A stretch of DNA of 64,000 nt from Sitta carolinensis (lineage: Eukaryota; Chordata; Aves; Passeriformes; Sittidae). Shown piece by piece: positions 1 to 11,300 of this stretch. Both the position numbers and the translations under genes were made by a program. The notes under the pieces were generated by a model. That model did not search any database, had not been told where the DNA came from, and saw only the letters and a program-made list of their open reading frames with translations. The stretch is from contig CM063284.1 in assembly GCA_032173965.1 (NCBI GenBank), positions 65,098,863 to 65,162,862 on the forward strand, given 5' to 3'. The first letter of the stretch is position 1. Every line of letters starts with the position of its first letter.

Positions 1-1718
1 GGGGAGATGGGAGGAAAAGAAAGGCTAATGCCAAATCATGTGTTTCCCTCAGACACCTAAATAAATAACTGCTGGTGATGGAGAACAACACTGCTTTTAA
101 AATAAACAGGAGTCAAATCCTATGGCTGAAACAACCAAAACATAAAGTTACTTCATCTCTTGGAAAGTAGCTGCAGTATGAACATATGCAAAAAACAGCT
201 GAATTACGTATAAAGGCCCTTCCTGTAGTCTTTTACTTCTAGAAATGCCGCAGAAGCAGTATTTCCACTTCCTGAAAGTCAAGGGGTAAGCTAGTTTGGG
301 GGCAACTGAAGATGTCTAAACGCAAGGAAAGTTCTCATACCCGAACACTTCCAGTTATCTCAGCATACAACAAATGCTCATGCCCAGAGAACACAGAGAC
401 AATTTTGCAGGCTGCTTCAACAGGTACCAGGCCTGCTTTGCTAAATAAACCCTTAGGCAACAAAACTATCTAGCAAATTCCCCGTGGGAAGTTTCAAAAC
501 CAGAAGGCACCAGAAATGGCTGCAGGCATATCTTCCACCCTCCAGGCACCCCTGCTTCCCAGCCAGGGAGCTCAGAAACTGATTCTCAGCTCCTTCCTGC
601 ATCACCTGGAGTGAGCTGAACTGCTGCATAACCCTGCTGCAATAAGTCCCAGCTTTTGGCTCCCCATGCTGCCCCTGTGCTCCCACAGTTCAGTACAGCT
701 CAAAGATTTGGCTTTTTGTGATGCCAGCTCTGACTTCTACTTTTTTAGAATATCAGCATGCATGCACACAGGTAGAAGGTAGGCTTTGCTAACTAATGCA
801 ATAATGCTCTACTCAAAAGTCTTCATACAATAAATGCTTAGCTTTCGGAAAAGTGGTTTGGTTGAGATTTTGTTGGTTTCCAAGTACAACTGGGAGGCAA
901 AGGCCCTGTCAGAGTTGTAAAACCCAGTGGTGAAGGTACACTACAGCCTTGCCTATTTATACAGCAACGTCCTCACGTCAATGCTTCAGAGTTCTCATAG
1001 TCCATTTCTGGGATTTTTTTTATAGAAATAATATCTACAAAAGTGAAATGCCTTTTCCTCCATAATGGCCTTGAAGCTAATAACTATTTTAGAGCAATTC
1101 CAGTACAGTCGGAAGCTGTTATTGGCTGTTTATGTAACAGTGAATTAACCCCCACTGACACCTTTCAGGAATTCAGAACCATAGTGCACAAAATGCACTT
1201 TGCAAGAGCTTGTTAATACATGGTAAGTGCAAAAGCCATCTCAATTCAGAAGACTGGCTTTCAAAGCAAACGTGCTTAACCTGCAGTTTCAGTTATGGAA
1301 GAAATTACTCAATTAATTGCAGGCAACAAAAACAACAGGGTTATAACTAATGTACAGTATATGCTCTGTGGGTGTAACGCAAGCTCATTTCCCAGTAGTA
1401 TTCTCTCTTACATTTCTTACCCCACTGCTGTAAAACTGTTTAATAATGTTAAATTCACTTAAGACTTTTTCCCCACACACATCTGTTTTCTGGCAACGAA
1501 TATTATTATTAACACAGGTAGGGTTGCTCTCTTAAGAAACATGTTTACAACACAGTAAATTTGGAGACCAGTACTTTTCATACTCAATTCTAGACCAGAC
1601 ATCATCTTTTCCAAACTTAAAATTGAACATCAGAATTTATAAAGTTTTTGCCTGCACTAATGACATCCTTGCAGCAACAAAGAAGAGACCACGGCAAAAG
1701 GTCTCAATAAATTCTCAC
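1..1718. other. AT-leaning non-coding DNA, probably intron
   Basis: No convincing coding exon is visible. The longest ATG-started frame (453-686, minus, 77 codons) resembles nothing I know and lacks clear splice borders. The DNA is unique in appearance, with no long simple repeat. If the minus-strand exon signals at 1719-1939 are real, this stretch is the next intron of that gene, which then continues beyond the left edge. This is inference from position only. Confidence 0.4.
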
Positions 1719-1733
1719 CTGCTTCTAGGAATT
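1719..1733 (-). other. Candidate 15-nt microexon (minus strand)
   Basis: On the minus strand a long pyrimidine-rich run ending TTGCTTGCTAG is followed by 15 nt (AATTCCTAGAAGCAG) and then a good donor, CAG|GTGAGA. The length is divisible by three. Read in the phase left by the donor at 1869 it encodes Gly-Ile-Pro-Arg-Ser with no stop. UGC-bearing tracts just before the acceptor are typical of neural microexons bound by SRRM4; that is family knowledge and the application here is inference. The upstream intron would be only 135 nt (1734-1868). It may instead be a decoy pair of splice sites. Confidence 0.25.
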
Positions 1734-1868
1734 CTAGCAAGCAATGAGTAGTAAGACGATCAAAAGCACAAGAAGACCCCACCAGAGTTGACTGCTCCCA
1801 TTCTGACACTTAGGAAGAGACGGTGTAATATACTAATAATGATTAAAGATAATGGAAAGGAAACTTAC

Positions 1869-1939
1869 CCAAGCAGACACTGATGCCTTCTCCTGTCATT
1901 CCTTCCATTCATGTAAAAGACATCTGTCAATGACTTGAT
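1869..1939 (-). other. Candidate exon with strong GTAAGT donor (minus strand)
   Basis: The minus strand shows CTTGG|GTAAGT at 1869/1868, a near-consensus donor. An open frame of 23 codons plus two bases runs up to it from a possible acceptor (ACTAG) at 1940-1941 and includes MNGRNDRRRHQCLLG. The acceptor has a poor pyrimidine tract, so the exon may instead begin further upstream, even at the promoter near 2.4 kb, and be partly 5' UTR. An out-of-frame ATG with a five-codon frame lies just before the in-frame ATG. I recognise no homologue. Its position between the CpG island and the candidate microexon, on the same strand and in a compatible frame, is the main support. Confidence 0.25.
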
Positions 1940-2289
1940 CTAGTCTCGGTATCAGCATAGGGCTGGTACCTGGACTCGCTGCTTAGAGATTCTCAGGGTG
2001 TGTTTATGTGCACATCTTAGGATTAAAACGCTGACAACTAAATGTGGTAATAAAATATGCAGATGAAGATTAAAAGAATCCCCTTCCAGCACCTGCCAAG
2101 CAGTTCTCAGCAGGCGCTAGGAATGTTCATAAAGCAGGGAGCCTCCCGTTTCCATCGAGGCCAATTCCTCAAACCCACCTCCCTCAAGCCTTTCAGTATT
2201 TTCCTCATCCTGGCCCCCATGCGAACGCATCTAATCCTCTTACCCCGAGAGCCACCCCCACTCCCTCCCTCCAGCTTTATTTTATTTAA
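1940..2289. other. Transition between candidate exon and CpG island
   Basis: Moderate GC with few CpGs and no recognisable gene. A 111-codon plus-strand frame starting at 2057 runs into the CpG island and has no family resemblance. If transcription runs leftward from the island, this stretch is 5' UTR or first intron of that gene. Confidence 0.35.
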
Positions 2290-2605
2290 AACGATGCCTG
2301 CAACAGCCCGGAGCTGCCCGCCGGGTCACCCCCCCCGGGACACCTGGGCGACCCTGCCACATCACGTTAGGCGCCGCGGAGTGACGGGTTAAGACGTAAT
2401 CTGTCCCTCTCCCCCGGCTTACGGATCCCAGGAATCCTCCCCCGCTATCTCGCCATGGCAACGGCACACCGGGAGGGCGGCGGGGCCGCCGCTTACGCAA
2501 GAGGCGCGCACGGCCGGGCCCGCGCAAGGCCCCGGGGCGGCCCGGCCGCGGCTCCGGCCTGCGGCTCCCGCCGGCTCGGCTCTGGGGGGCGCGGCTGCGG
2601 GTCTG
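2290..2605. promoter_or_regulatory. CpG island, probable promoter
   Basis: GC and CpG rise sharply here against AT-leaning flanks: clusters such as GGCGCCGCGG, CGGGCCCGCGC and GGCCCGGCCGCGG. No TATA box is evident, which fits a CpG-island promoter with dispersed starts. An X-box-like palindrome lies at 2449-2462 and a TTACGCAAG bZIP-like site near 2492. Orientation is not proven. The exon-like signals at 1719-1939 favour a minus-strand transcript; the candidate exon at 3065-3270 would favour a plus-strand one, so the promoter may be bidirectional. The 282-codon plus-strand frame starting at 2455 passes straight into the pyrimidine tract and is not credible protein. Confidence 0.6.
2449..2462 (+). 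promoter_or_regulatory. RFX X-box-like site
   Basis: The 14-mer CTCGCCATGGCAAC matches the symmetrical RFX consensus GTTGCCATGGCAAC at 12 of 14 positions by eye, with an intact right half (GGCAAC). It sits inside a CpG island. RFX X-boxes near transcription starts are common in ciliary genes. Binding here is inference. The same bases contain an ATG in strong context (GCCATGG), an alternative explanation for part of the match. Confidence 0.4.
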
Positions 2606-3056
2606 TTCCTCCCTTTCTTTCCCTTCCCCCCCCCTTTTTTCCTCTTTTTTTTTTTTTTTTTTTTTTTTTCCCCTCTCTTTTTCTCTTCTTTCTCTCTTTT
2701 TTCCCCCGTGATTTTTTTCTTTCTCGTCTTTTCTCCTTCTCTTCCATTCTTGCCCTTTTTTTCTCTTTTCTTTTTTCCATTTTTTTTTGTTTTACTTCCC
2801 CCATTTTCGTTTTCTTTTTTCCCTTTTTCTTGTTTACTCTTTTATCCCTTTACACCCCTATTTACCCTTTTCCCCTTTTTTTCTTCCCATTTTCTGCCTT
2901 CTTTATTTTGTTTTTCCCCTCTTTCTTCTTGTTTCCTTCTTTCCTCCCCTCCTTTTTTTTTTTTTTTCTTTCCCTCCCCCATATTTTTTGTAGGGTTGGT
3001 TTAGGTTTTTTTCCCTCTCCTGTTTTTGTTTTTTTTTTTTTTTTTTCCCTTGCATT
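2604..3056 (+). repeat. Long pyrimidine-rich low-complexity tract
   Basis: About 450 nt are almost entirely T and C on the plus strand, including uninterrupted T runs near 2650-2669 and 3029-3046 and several C runs. Only scattered G or A residues break it. It abuts the 3' side of the CpG island. The frames spanning it (Phe/Leu/Ser/Pro-rich on plus, Lys/Glu/Arg-rich on minus) are composition artefacts. Such tracts can exclude nucleosomes or adopt triplex structure; neither is shown by sequence alone. Confidence 0.85.
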
Positions 3057-3064
3057 TCCGACAG

Positions 3065-3270
3065 CCAACCAAGAACCAGCTGGTACAGATTTAACCCGGT
3101 CCAATCCCATCTCCCACCATGAAAAACTGACCACAGCCAAGCCGTTGGACAACCCACCAATTCCCATTCCTACTTCCCCGGGAACAGGCGCAGCAGAAAG
3201 GGGTTGTGCCTTTGAGTTCTTCAAATTAATAACCCTGGGAAGGGCAGAGAGCCGGCAGATGAAAGGCAAG
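3065..3270 (+). other. Candidate exon after the pyrimidine tract (plus strand)
   Basis: A very strong pyrimidine tract ends TTTCCGACAG at 3064, and 206 nt later AAG|GTACGG forms an acceptable donor at 3270/3271. The frame between is open and holds Pro-rich and basic stretches, but resembles no known family. The low-complexity tract makes any nearby AG look like an acceptor, so this may be a decoy or a non-coding RNA exon. Confidence 0.15.
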
Positions 3271-5150
3271 GTACGGACTTTGATCGTGCAATCGGAGCCA
3301 TGAGGGCAGGCTCCCGAACCATGTGGAGCGCCCCTGAAGGTCAGCCTGGGCTGATCAGATTGCAGCAAGAGAGCCGCAGAAGGCAGGGCAAACGGAGGTA
3401 GAAAAATCTATACACCCAGGTATCTGCCAAGAGATGAAAGAAAAGTTTGCCTCTGATGCAGGGATTTATGAATAAGGTAAATGAAGCCGTAATCTAACAC
3501 CTGAGAAGATGCTTAGGTCTTCCTTCAGGAAAACACTTAAGCATGTGCTTAAACCCATTGCTATTCAGGGGGCAGCCAATAACCGTTTGCTGAAGGTTAA
3601 GCACAACGTTCTTACAGGGAGCCCTTAAGTACCGTGCTGATTAAGGTGGGTTTAGTCCCTTCTAAATCTGAGCCACTGTGAACCACAAAATGAATTTCCC
3701 TCATTATATTTTAATATTGTCTCTGTCTTCTTTCAAATTAAACCAGAGAATGCAAACAGAAGGTAAGTCTTATTTTACATTAAGAGGATAAAGCCCAACA
3801 TTACATTCTGCCATGTTTTAGTTTTTTTTCTTTATGATCACCTAGCTGCACAATACTGTGCATCCCTATGAATGAACGAACACCTTTCATGAGGAAGAAG
3901 GAGCACATGGAAAAGGGATTGCTCTGCTACTCCTAAACGCTGGATTTCTCTTGATGTGCTGTTACAAGCCAGAAAAGATTACACAGAGCACTGCATATGT
4001 ATATATATATATATATATATACATACATATGCTTTATCCAGTGATCTCTTTTGAAGCAAACCTGAAAAAGGCTGTAGATGTGTAGACACATTTCAGCTAT
4101 TAAAGGTCATGAATAAGACAGCTATTTATCAGTTCAAATAAGGTCAGTGTTACATGCTCTGCCTGTTGCACAAATGACACTGCCTGCCCTTAATGCCCCA
4201 AGAAACTTTTGACAAGCTAAGCATATGTAACAAGCCACAAACCTTACATTCAACTGCTGCGGTTCATTAATGTTCAACAGAAAGGTATCATATCTGAAAT
4301 GGGTTCCATTTCTGTATCACAGTGCATTTCCTCTCCTCCGAGCTCTCCACTGGTGATTTCTGACAAATTGTATCCCCCTGATGGAGAAGGAAAGCTCACT
4401 AACTAGTGGATTGGTGGTTGTGTCTCTTCCCAAGAACCATTCTCCTTTGCTGCTATTTAGGAATATTCTACCCCCCACACTAAACTATTGGTTCTTTAAC
4501 TTTCTTTATACACACTGAAAAAGGGACCTTGGACAACAATTTGTACCAGTTTTAGATTTCTGCTGGAGCTAAAATCAGGATCCTGGTTGAATTCCACAAC
4601 ACAGTTTTGGAGGAAAACACTGTTACTCTTCTTTTACTGTTGTTACTGTTAACTCTTCTTTTTCCCTTTCTGGGAGACAACCTTGGTAAAAGAGCTTGTG
4701 AGAAGCAGTCAGATTTTTTGCAGGTCTTGAGACAGATGGCAAAGTAGGAGGGTAGAAGGTTACCTTAAGGTCAGGGTGTTTCCCTCCTTATAAGATATAT
4801 CCAAATGCTACAGGCAGGCATGAACACTTCTACATTCACCTCCAAGAAACTTCTTCTCACTTGAAGTAATTTGCCCTGCTAAATCCTGAGCCAAAGGCAG
4901 TACCTTCTTCCTAGAAAGCTTGTTATTATAAACAAATAAGCAGAAAGAAATGAAGAATCATCGCAAATGTCTGTCCCTGAATAACCAGTCTACCTTTCAA
5001 GAACTGAAGGTCTCACCATGCTCCTATACTTGACATGGAAGCTGAACAAAAGGGATGAAGTTTGAAACCCAGATACTGCAACTGTCCTGATGTGCCTCAC
5101 TCAGTCCTTCAAACAGGAAAGCAAACTCAAGAAGTAGTAGGCTGGATCTT
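3271..5150. other. Non-coding DNA with a (TA)n microsatellite
   Basis: Unique AT-leaning sequence without any gene I can support. A (TA)n run lies at about 3994-4030. No open frame longer than 60 codons starts here. Confidence 0.5.
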
Positions 5151-5365
5151 AGAACCATTTAGTCATTTAGGTTAGAAATACCTCTAAGATCATCAAGTCC
5201 AACCGCCAACACATTGCTGACAAGTCCACCACTGAACTATGTCCCTAAGTGCCATGTATACACATCTTTTAAATACCTCCAGGGATGGTGACTCAACCAC
5301 TTCCCTAGGCAGCCTGTTCGAATGCTGAAGAATCCTTTTGTTCTTTCATTTTAAACCCAACCGAA
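5151..5365 (-). mobile_element. CR1 LINE 3' fragment, reverse orientation
   Basis: The plus strand reads as the complement of a CR1 3' end. Landmarks include CTCTAAGATCATCAAGTCCAA near 5182, then AAATACCTCCAGGGATGGTG near 5270 and TTCCCTAGGCAGCCTGTTCG near 5302. The outer 3' repeat is decayed. It is 5'-truncated, as most avian CR1 copies are, and carries no coding capacity. Divergence suggests an old insertion. Confidence 0.85.
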
Positions 5366-8300
5366 TATAAAATTGTCACAGAGACAATTAAGAGAAGGCC
5401 ACAGTCATGCTGCAAAAAAGCCCTGAAAGTGCATTCAGCCATCCATGGATAGTGAAATTACCCATGAACTTTACAAAGTGACTCCTTGGGTGAATGCTGT
5501 AGGATTTCTGTTTAATTATAAGGAAAAAAAGTGGGAAAATCAGATGTTAAATCTTCTCCACTGTTCTCACAGCTTAAATACCTGTGGGAACTAGCAACAC
5601 AAGTCTGATGATGAAATTAGTGAGTAAACAACTACAACCTTCACTGCCGCACAAAGAACCTTGAAACCAAAGAAAGATCAATATGAATGATCCCAACTCC
5701 AAATACATGAACCAAATCTAGAAGAAAATGTCTCCTTACGTGAGATCATAGCAGGGCCCAGATGGCTTCTTGAAGCATGAACCACTCTCCCTTGAAGGCT
5801 CAAAATTGCATGCTCAAGTTAACTACCCGTGAGTTTTCCCACAGAAGCAAGACCTTGAAGAGAGTGTTACTGCTGGAACCAGACTCCCTGCAATGACCTG
5901 GCAGCATGTGATTACCACATAAGCTTCTCTCTCCCCCCCCAAAAACAAGCACAAAATGAAGGATGCTAACAGTCTGTGTCATTAGGCACTGGAGATCATT
6001 GCACCTGTATTCCCCTACATTTACTTACTTCTTGGAGGATTATTTTAACAGTTTAATAAATAACGCTAACTAGCAATGAAACAAGAACAGATTACAAACT
6101 GAGGATCTCCATTTTCTAAAGCTGAACTCCCAGTCTCTATCACTGGAGTAAAAGTCCAAGTGATGAAATAAACCTTGAACTTTGTTGCTTTACTCATCAT
6201 TTTTGGAAACAAAAGAGCACCTTGTCCCAGACACCACAATTTAGCAACTTCATCTGTATACGTGTCAGAAAGACGGAGCAGAAAGCTCAGCCAGCCAGTA
6301 TCCAAACAAGAGCATTCCCTCCGGTCAACGTCACTGACTGGAATTGCACTTGGAAGGGACACACACCAGTGCAGTTACTGTCACACCACCATGACCCAGT
6401 TCCAGGTGGGAAACTGTGCTCCCAACCCAATGCTCTCAAAAAGTGGGCCACATGAGCAGCTAGGTACAAAATGAGTGGGAGAATGAAAAAGAGGAGCTAT
6501 TACAGGTTCAGCAGAACTCAGCTTGCATCATCCTGTTAGCTCTCCCAGAAGCAAGTGAGCAGGAAAGATGACAGAAAAGAGCTTTGAACTGGAACTCACT
6601 GACAGAGGAAAAGGGGGGTCATAAGGACTGTAGCCTTCTCAGCTTCCAAAGCCCCCAAAGGAATAATGGGGGCATGCGTATTGGTTCTCTCTCTAATCTC
6701 AGCCACCTCAATTGTTCCTAAATGTGAAACTCCATTTCACTGGAGAAAAAGGATAACAGAATCTGTGTATTCCTGATGTAGAACATTCATCTGCCACAAA
6801 AGACAACACTGCAGATACAGGAAAAGAGATCTATTTAACTAAATATTTTTCCCATTTTTTGTCCAAGGTAATTCCAAATAACAAGCAAGGGGAGGGAATT
6901 TCACTATGTTATCCAGGTTCATCATAAATCGGATTGCAAGATATATTAGAAAAAGATAGCATTTCACTTTAAATATGATTGAATAAAAATTACTAACTGG
7001 GCTTGAAATTATGTTAACTAGACTTTCAAATGGTTTTGTCCTGTTACATTCTGATTTAAAGCAGGTATAACACAATTTTGAATCATATTCAAACAAGGTG
7101 CCTCAACCAATTTAAACTATATTTAGACCACAGTATTTTTACTACTAAAGAAACCTAACAGAGGAACAACACACTTGGAACATCTGTCGCAGTGATTGAA
7201 AGAAGTCTATGACAAGAATAGCAAACAGTTATTTTCTTTCCTGGGATGATGTCAATCTGTTGAAGCAAAGTATCAGTGAAGCAGATTGTTTCTAAGAGGT
7301 ACCTCACTCTGACCTGTCTTCTCCAAAAAAAAATTATTAAAATACCCCCTTGCTGCATAACCTTTTCTGCTTGCTTATTATTATCTGCTATCTCTGTATC
7401 AGGGGAAACACTCTTTGTCAAAGATAGTAGGCATGTTACAGCATTACATGAAAAAAATAGTTCATTTGTTCAAGTCTAAAATCCTCCACATAACGAAATT
7501 CCAGTTTTAACATGCATCAACTATTATTTACATTTAGATTATCAACTGTACGACTCAACACAATCCCTAAGATACAGATGTCTCAGCAAGGCTGTCTGTC
7601 ACACAGCATGCTCTGCAGTGATAATTAGAACCACACATTCTTCATGGCACAACTTTGCAGTTACTTCATGGAAGATGATGACAGAATGGCTCTCTGTGCT
7701 GGTTCTCCAGGAAGGATTTCAATGTGGGGGTCCAAATCAAGGTTCCTTTCTACAACAATTGTCTTGCCTGCCCAGACCACACAGAGGTAGAGAATGAAGG
7801 TGAAGAAGGAAGGAGTCTCTGGGGGTAGTGATTGGGCTCCCTCTGAGCACTAAGGTATAGGAAATGGAGATGTCAAGCAGTGATGGGATGACTCACAGGA
7901 TTCATTACAAGTTCTTTGTGTATCACCATCATGGGTCCAACTGTGGGGACCCAGCAAACAGTACCTCTTCTGACTGTCATCAGGCTGAGGTTTCACCTCC
8001 ACTGCCCAGTGGCAGCCACACACATTGCTCCCCTGAGCTAGGATCTACCGGGGCCCTTAAATCAGGCACAAAATACGTGATCAAGAGTGGCTAGTTATCC
8101 CACATGACCCCTCTCACTGACACCATCAGCACAGAGCTAGGGCAGGCACGTCTCTCTTGAGCTCTGATACAATAAGCCTTGAGGCTCAGTTGGAAGAAGA
8201 TAGGTCTGGTAGGCTGCCAACATGAGAGCATGGATGCCTTTAATAACCAACAACAACGCTGTGTGACATGAGGCAATGCAGCCCTTGATGGGCCCAAGGG

Positions 8301-11300
8301 GGCTGTGTTTGCATGGCCCGGGTGATTCCCTTGTGCTTGGTGCTAAACTTGGTGTGGGAGAGGCAACCAGCACCATGACTGGTGTTCTCAGACCAGCCTG
8401 GGAAAGAACTGCTCATCAAGTCACAGCCCTGCCATGAGGCTGCTGCATATGGCAGCACAGCCACAGATGAGAATACCAGTGGTTTTCTATCAAAAAAAAA
8501 AAAAAAAAAGTGACATAGTTTAGGAAATTTTGTGAATATGGGTGCAAAAGCTTTCTGAGAAACTTAAGTATCAAATTGCTAATACAGAACCAAGTATCAG
8601 TACTCAGGAAGAATTACTGAAAATTACTGTAAGAAGGGTGTGAAATGCCAAAGGCTGCTGATTATTTGAAGAAAAAAAAATCAAACAAGGATAGGGATAC
8701 TTACATATTCAATGGAATAGTTTAAAATCCTATCTCCTTTTTTTAGGTAACTATTCCTGTTAACATATATTGTTTAAAAACATTCAAAAGACATTTATAT
8801 ATAAAATACAGACTTGAAAGCAGAATTTATCCCTCTGCGTAGTGTTTTCTTGTAGGTACAGGACTGTCTACTTCAAAAGGGACTGCTACAAAGGAATAAT
8901 TGTTAACTTTCAACTTAACTTTCAGCATCAAAAGTATTTTGTGTACCAATAAAAAAAAAAAATCACAATTGGCCACACTTGGGAGCTCATGCTGGGTTCT
9001 TCTACAAAAAAAATCAGGAAAAGTTGGTGGCTTACTCACTGGGGTGACTCCAAGATTTACCATATTGCACCCAGCTCCACCATGGCTCAAACCCTACTGT
9101 ACCTTTATGAAAACCAATGGACAGAGATCCCACCTTCCTGAGAGCAGCGATTTGATTTCACTTCGCATCCACTGCTTCTTTCTTTGAGCTCTCCAGGGAA
9201 ATGTCAGCTCTTTGCGCCTGTTCTTTTCACCCTTCCTTAAATTTCAACCGAGGGACTTCAGCAAAAGCTATCTATTTTAAACTGGTGGTGTAGAGACCTT
9301 TCTAGAGCAATAAAAAGGTAGGACAGAGTTTTCTCTGTAGGTAGCAGGCAGGCAGGGCTCCTTTTTGACTATTCATTTTAATGCTGCCATGATTTTGTTG
9401 TAGTATTAATTATGCAGGAGAGCGCCCACAGCTTTGTATAAGCACCTTTTTGAATTATTTAGAACAAAATAACACGGAAACAGTAGTTACTCAGCATTTC
9501 TGCAAACTGTGCAACTCAAATTTTAGCACTGATCACAGAACATGCTAAACAGTAAATAATGTCACCCAATGTGAGGGCCTTGAAAGATGAAGCACAGGTC
9601 AACTCTACAGGTGACTGTCCCGGTTGTAGCAGTGCACACACTCAAGGACAGAAGCAAAGTAGGATTATTAAGTGCACTACTTTGTGCATTCAGGTAGTTA
9701 GCTACTTAAAAACACAACACAAACCAAAAAAGCAACCCCAACCCCCTAACCCAGACCACATCATGGGTGGAAGATACACTAAATTGAACAATATATTTCA
9801 ATACAATTTTTGCTATTTTGGTTCGAAGTAGCCCAAGGTGAAAGATCTAAAGGGATATAAAGTTCCCAGAGTCCCGTATTATTTCAGCCCAGTCCTTGGC
9901 CAAGTCAGTAATGGTTGGATCAGAAACTCTAAAGGAATATAGCTGATATTTGACGACATGGTTTTGCAGCCACCATGGAGCGCCCTTTCCTCCCAGCTCC
10001 CAAATCCACCCCAGCCTCTGCTCCTTGCACAGGGCTGTGAAACCATCCCCTTTCCTGCTGAGGATGGAAGTGGCATGGGGAGCAGGTTTTAGAGAGTTCC
10101 CTTGAGGCTAACGAGGAAATGTCGAAATGAACCAGGGTGCAGTCACGGCTGTGTGACTCTCCGAAAGCAAGCATTTAGAAACAGATTCATAAACAAGGGG
10201 ATTGTGGCTGTCAGTAGGGGCTTAAGACCCATAATCGGGATCAGGCAACACAACGCGAAGCGCGGCATTCGCCGCAGCAGTTACTACACTTCAGTGCTTT
10301 CTTCAGCAACTTCTGCTGACTCAGGAGCACAAATTGCTGACACCCCTCCCAGGAGTGCCTCTCACACGCTCCTTTACACACACACACACACGACATGAAT
10401 GTGGAAACGAGTACAAAAGAACAAGTATATGTCAAAGAACTAGGAAAAAAAAAAAGTTCCGTGCTCTAACCACCTCTCTTTTTTAAAAATACTCTCATTA
10501 AGTGCTACACTGAATGAAAGCAGCTGAACAAACAATCTTGGGATTACTGGAAAAAATACAGGGATGAAATTTTGCAGGATTTTAGCCCACTACAAAAACC
10601 CATGTTTTTTTTGTCCAATCTGGAAGACAAATTGTTTCAATGAGTGAGGATTTCCCCTTTTCAGGAACTAAAAACTCACTGTGCATGCAGAATATTCTAA
10701 ATAACCAAAACCACCATGGTACTTGCTCTGCATAGGTCCCCACTCCAGACGCTGCAAGGCAACACTGCTCTTCCATATGTGGGATAAAAAGATCACACAA
10801 AAATCTAAAGTACCACATCTTGAAACATACAAAATTACTATTGTTACAAGAAAATGCATACACACAAACCCAACTGAATTTATCTAATATAAAAATCACT
10901 TGAACTGAATTTTTTTCCACAAGGAAGATGAAAAGGTAACACAGAAAAGCAGCAAGGGCTGCAAAGTGACAGACTTCAGCAGGCACCAGAGCAAGCAGGC
11001 AAATGTTAGTGTTAATACTACTAGGAACACTGTCTTGCATATACAAGCACAACATTTCTTTGGCAATCTCCTAGCCTCAAACGCTTTATAACCTTGATAC
11101 CCAAAATGAACTTCAGCACATTTTATGCCAAAATCCCTTTGGCATCTGCTTTAGTAACTGTCAAAGAAAAATTCCATGTTTTGTCCTTTTTTTTCAGTGA
11201 AATGGTTATTCAGGTATTTAATCAGGTAGTTTTCCTCTAAGCCACTATTACCCTTTTTTCTGTTCCACTATCCTAGGCCAGCCTCACAAGCAGGTTTCTA

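Noticed and set aside
1736..1831. Minus-strand frame ending in a membrane-like run (WWGLLVLLIVLLLIAC then stop)
   Set aside because: The hydrophobic run is what a pyrimidine-rich tract before an acceptor encodes by chance; its stop TAG contains the acceptor AG.
2455..3303. 282-codon plus frame from the CpG-island ATG
   Set aside because: More than half is translation of the T/C tract; no domain.
10582..11055. 157-codon minus frame
   Set aside because: Unrecognised Phe/Leu/Cys-rich composition, no splice borders, length compatible with chance.
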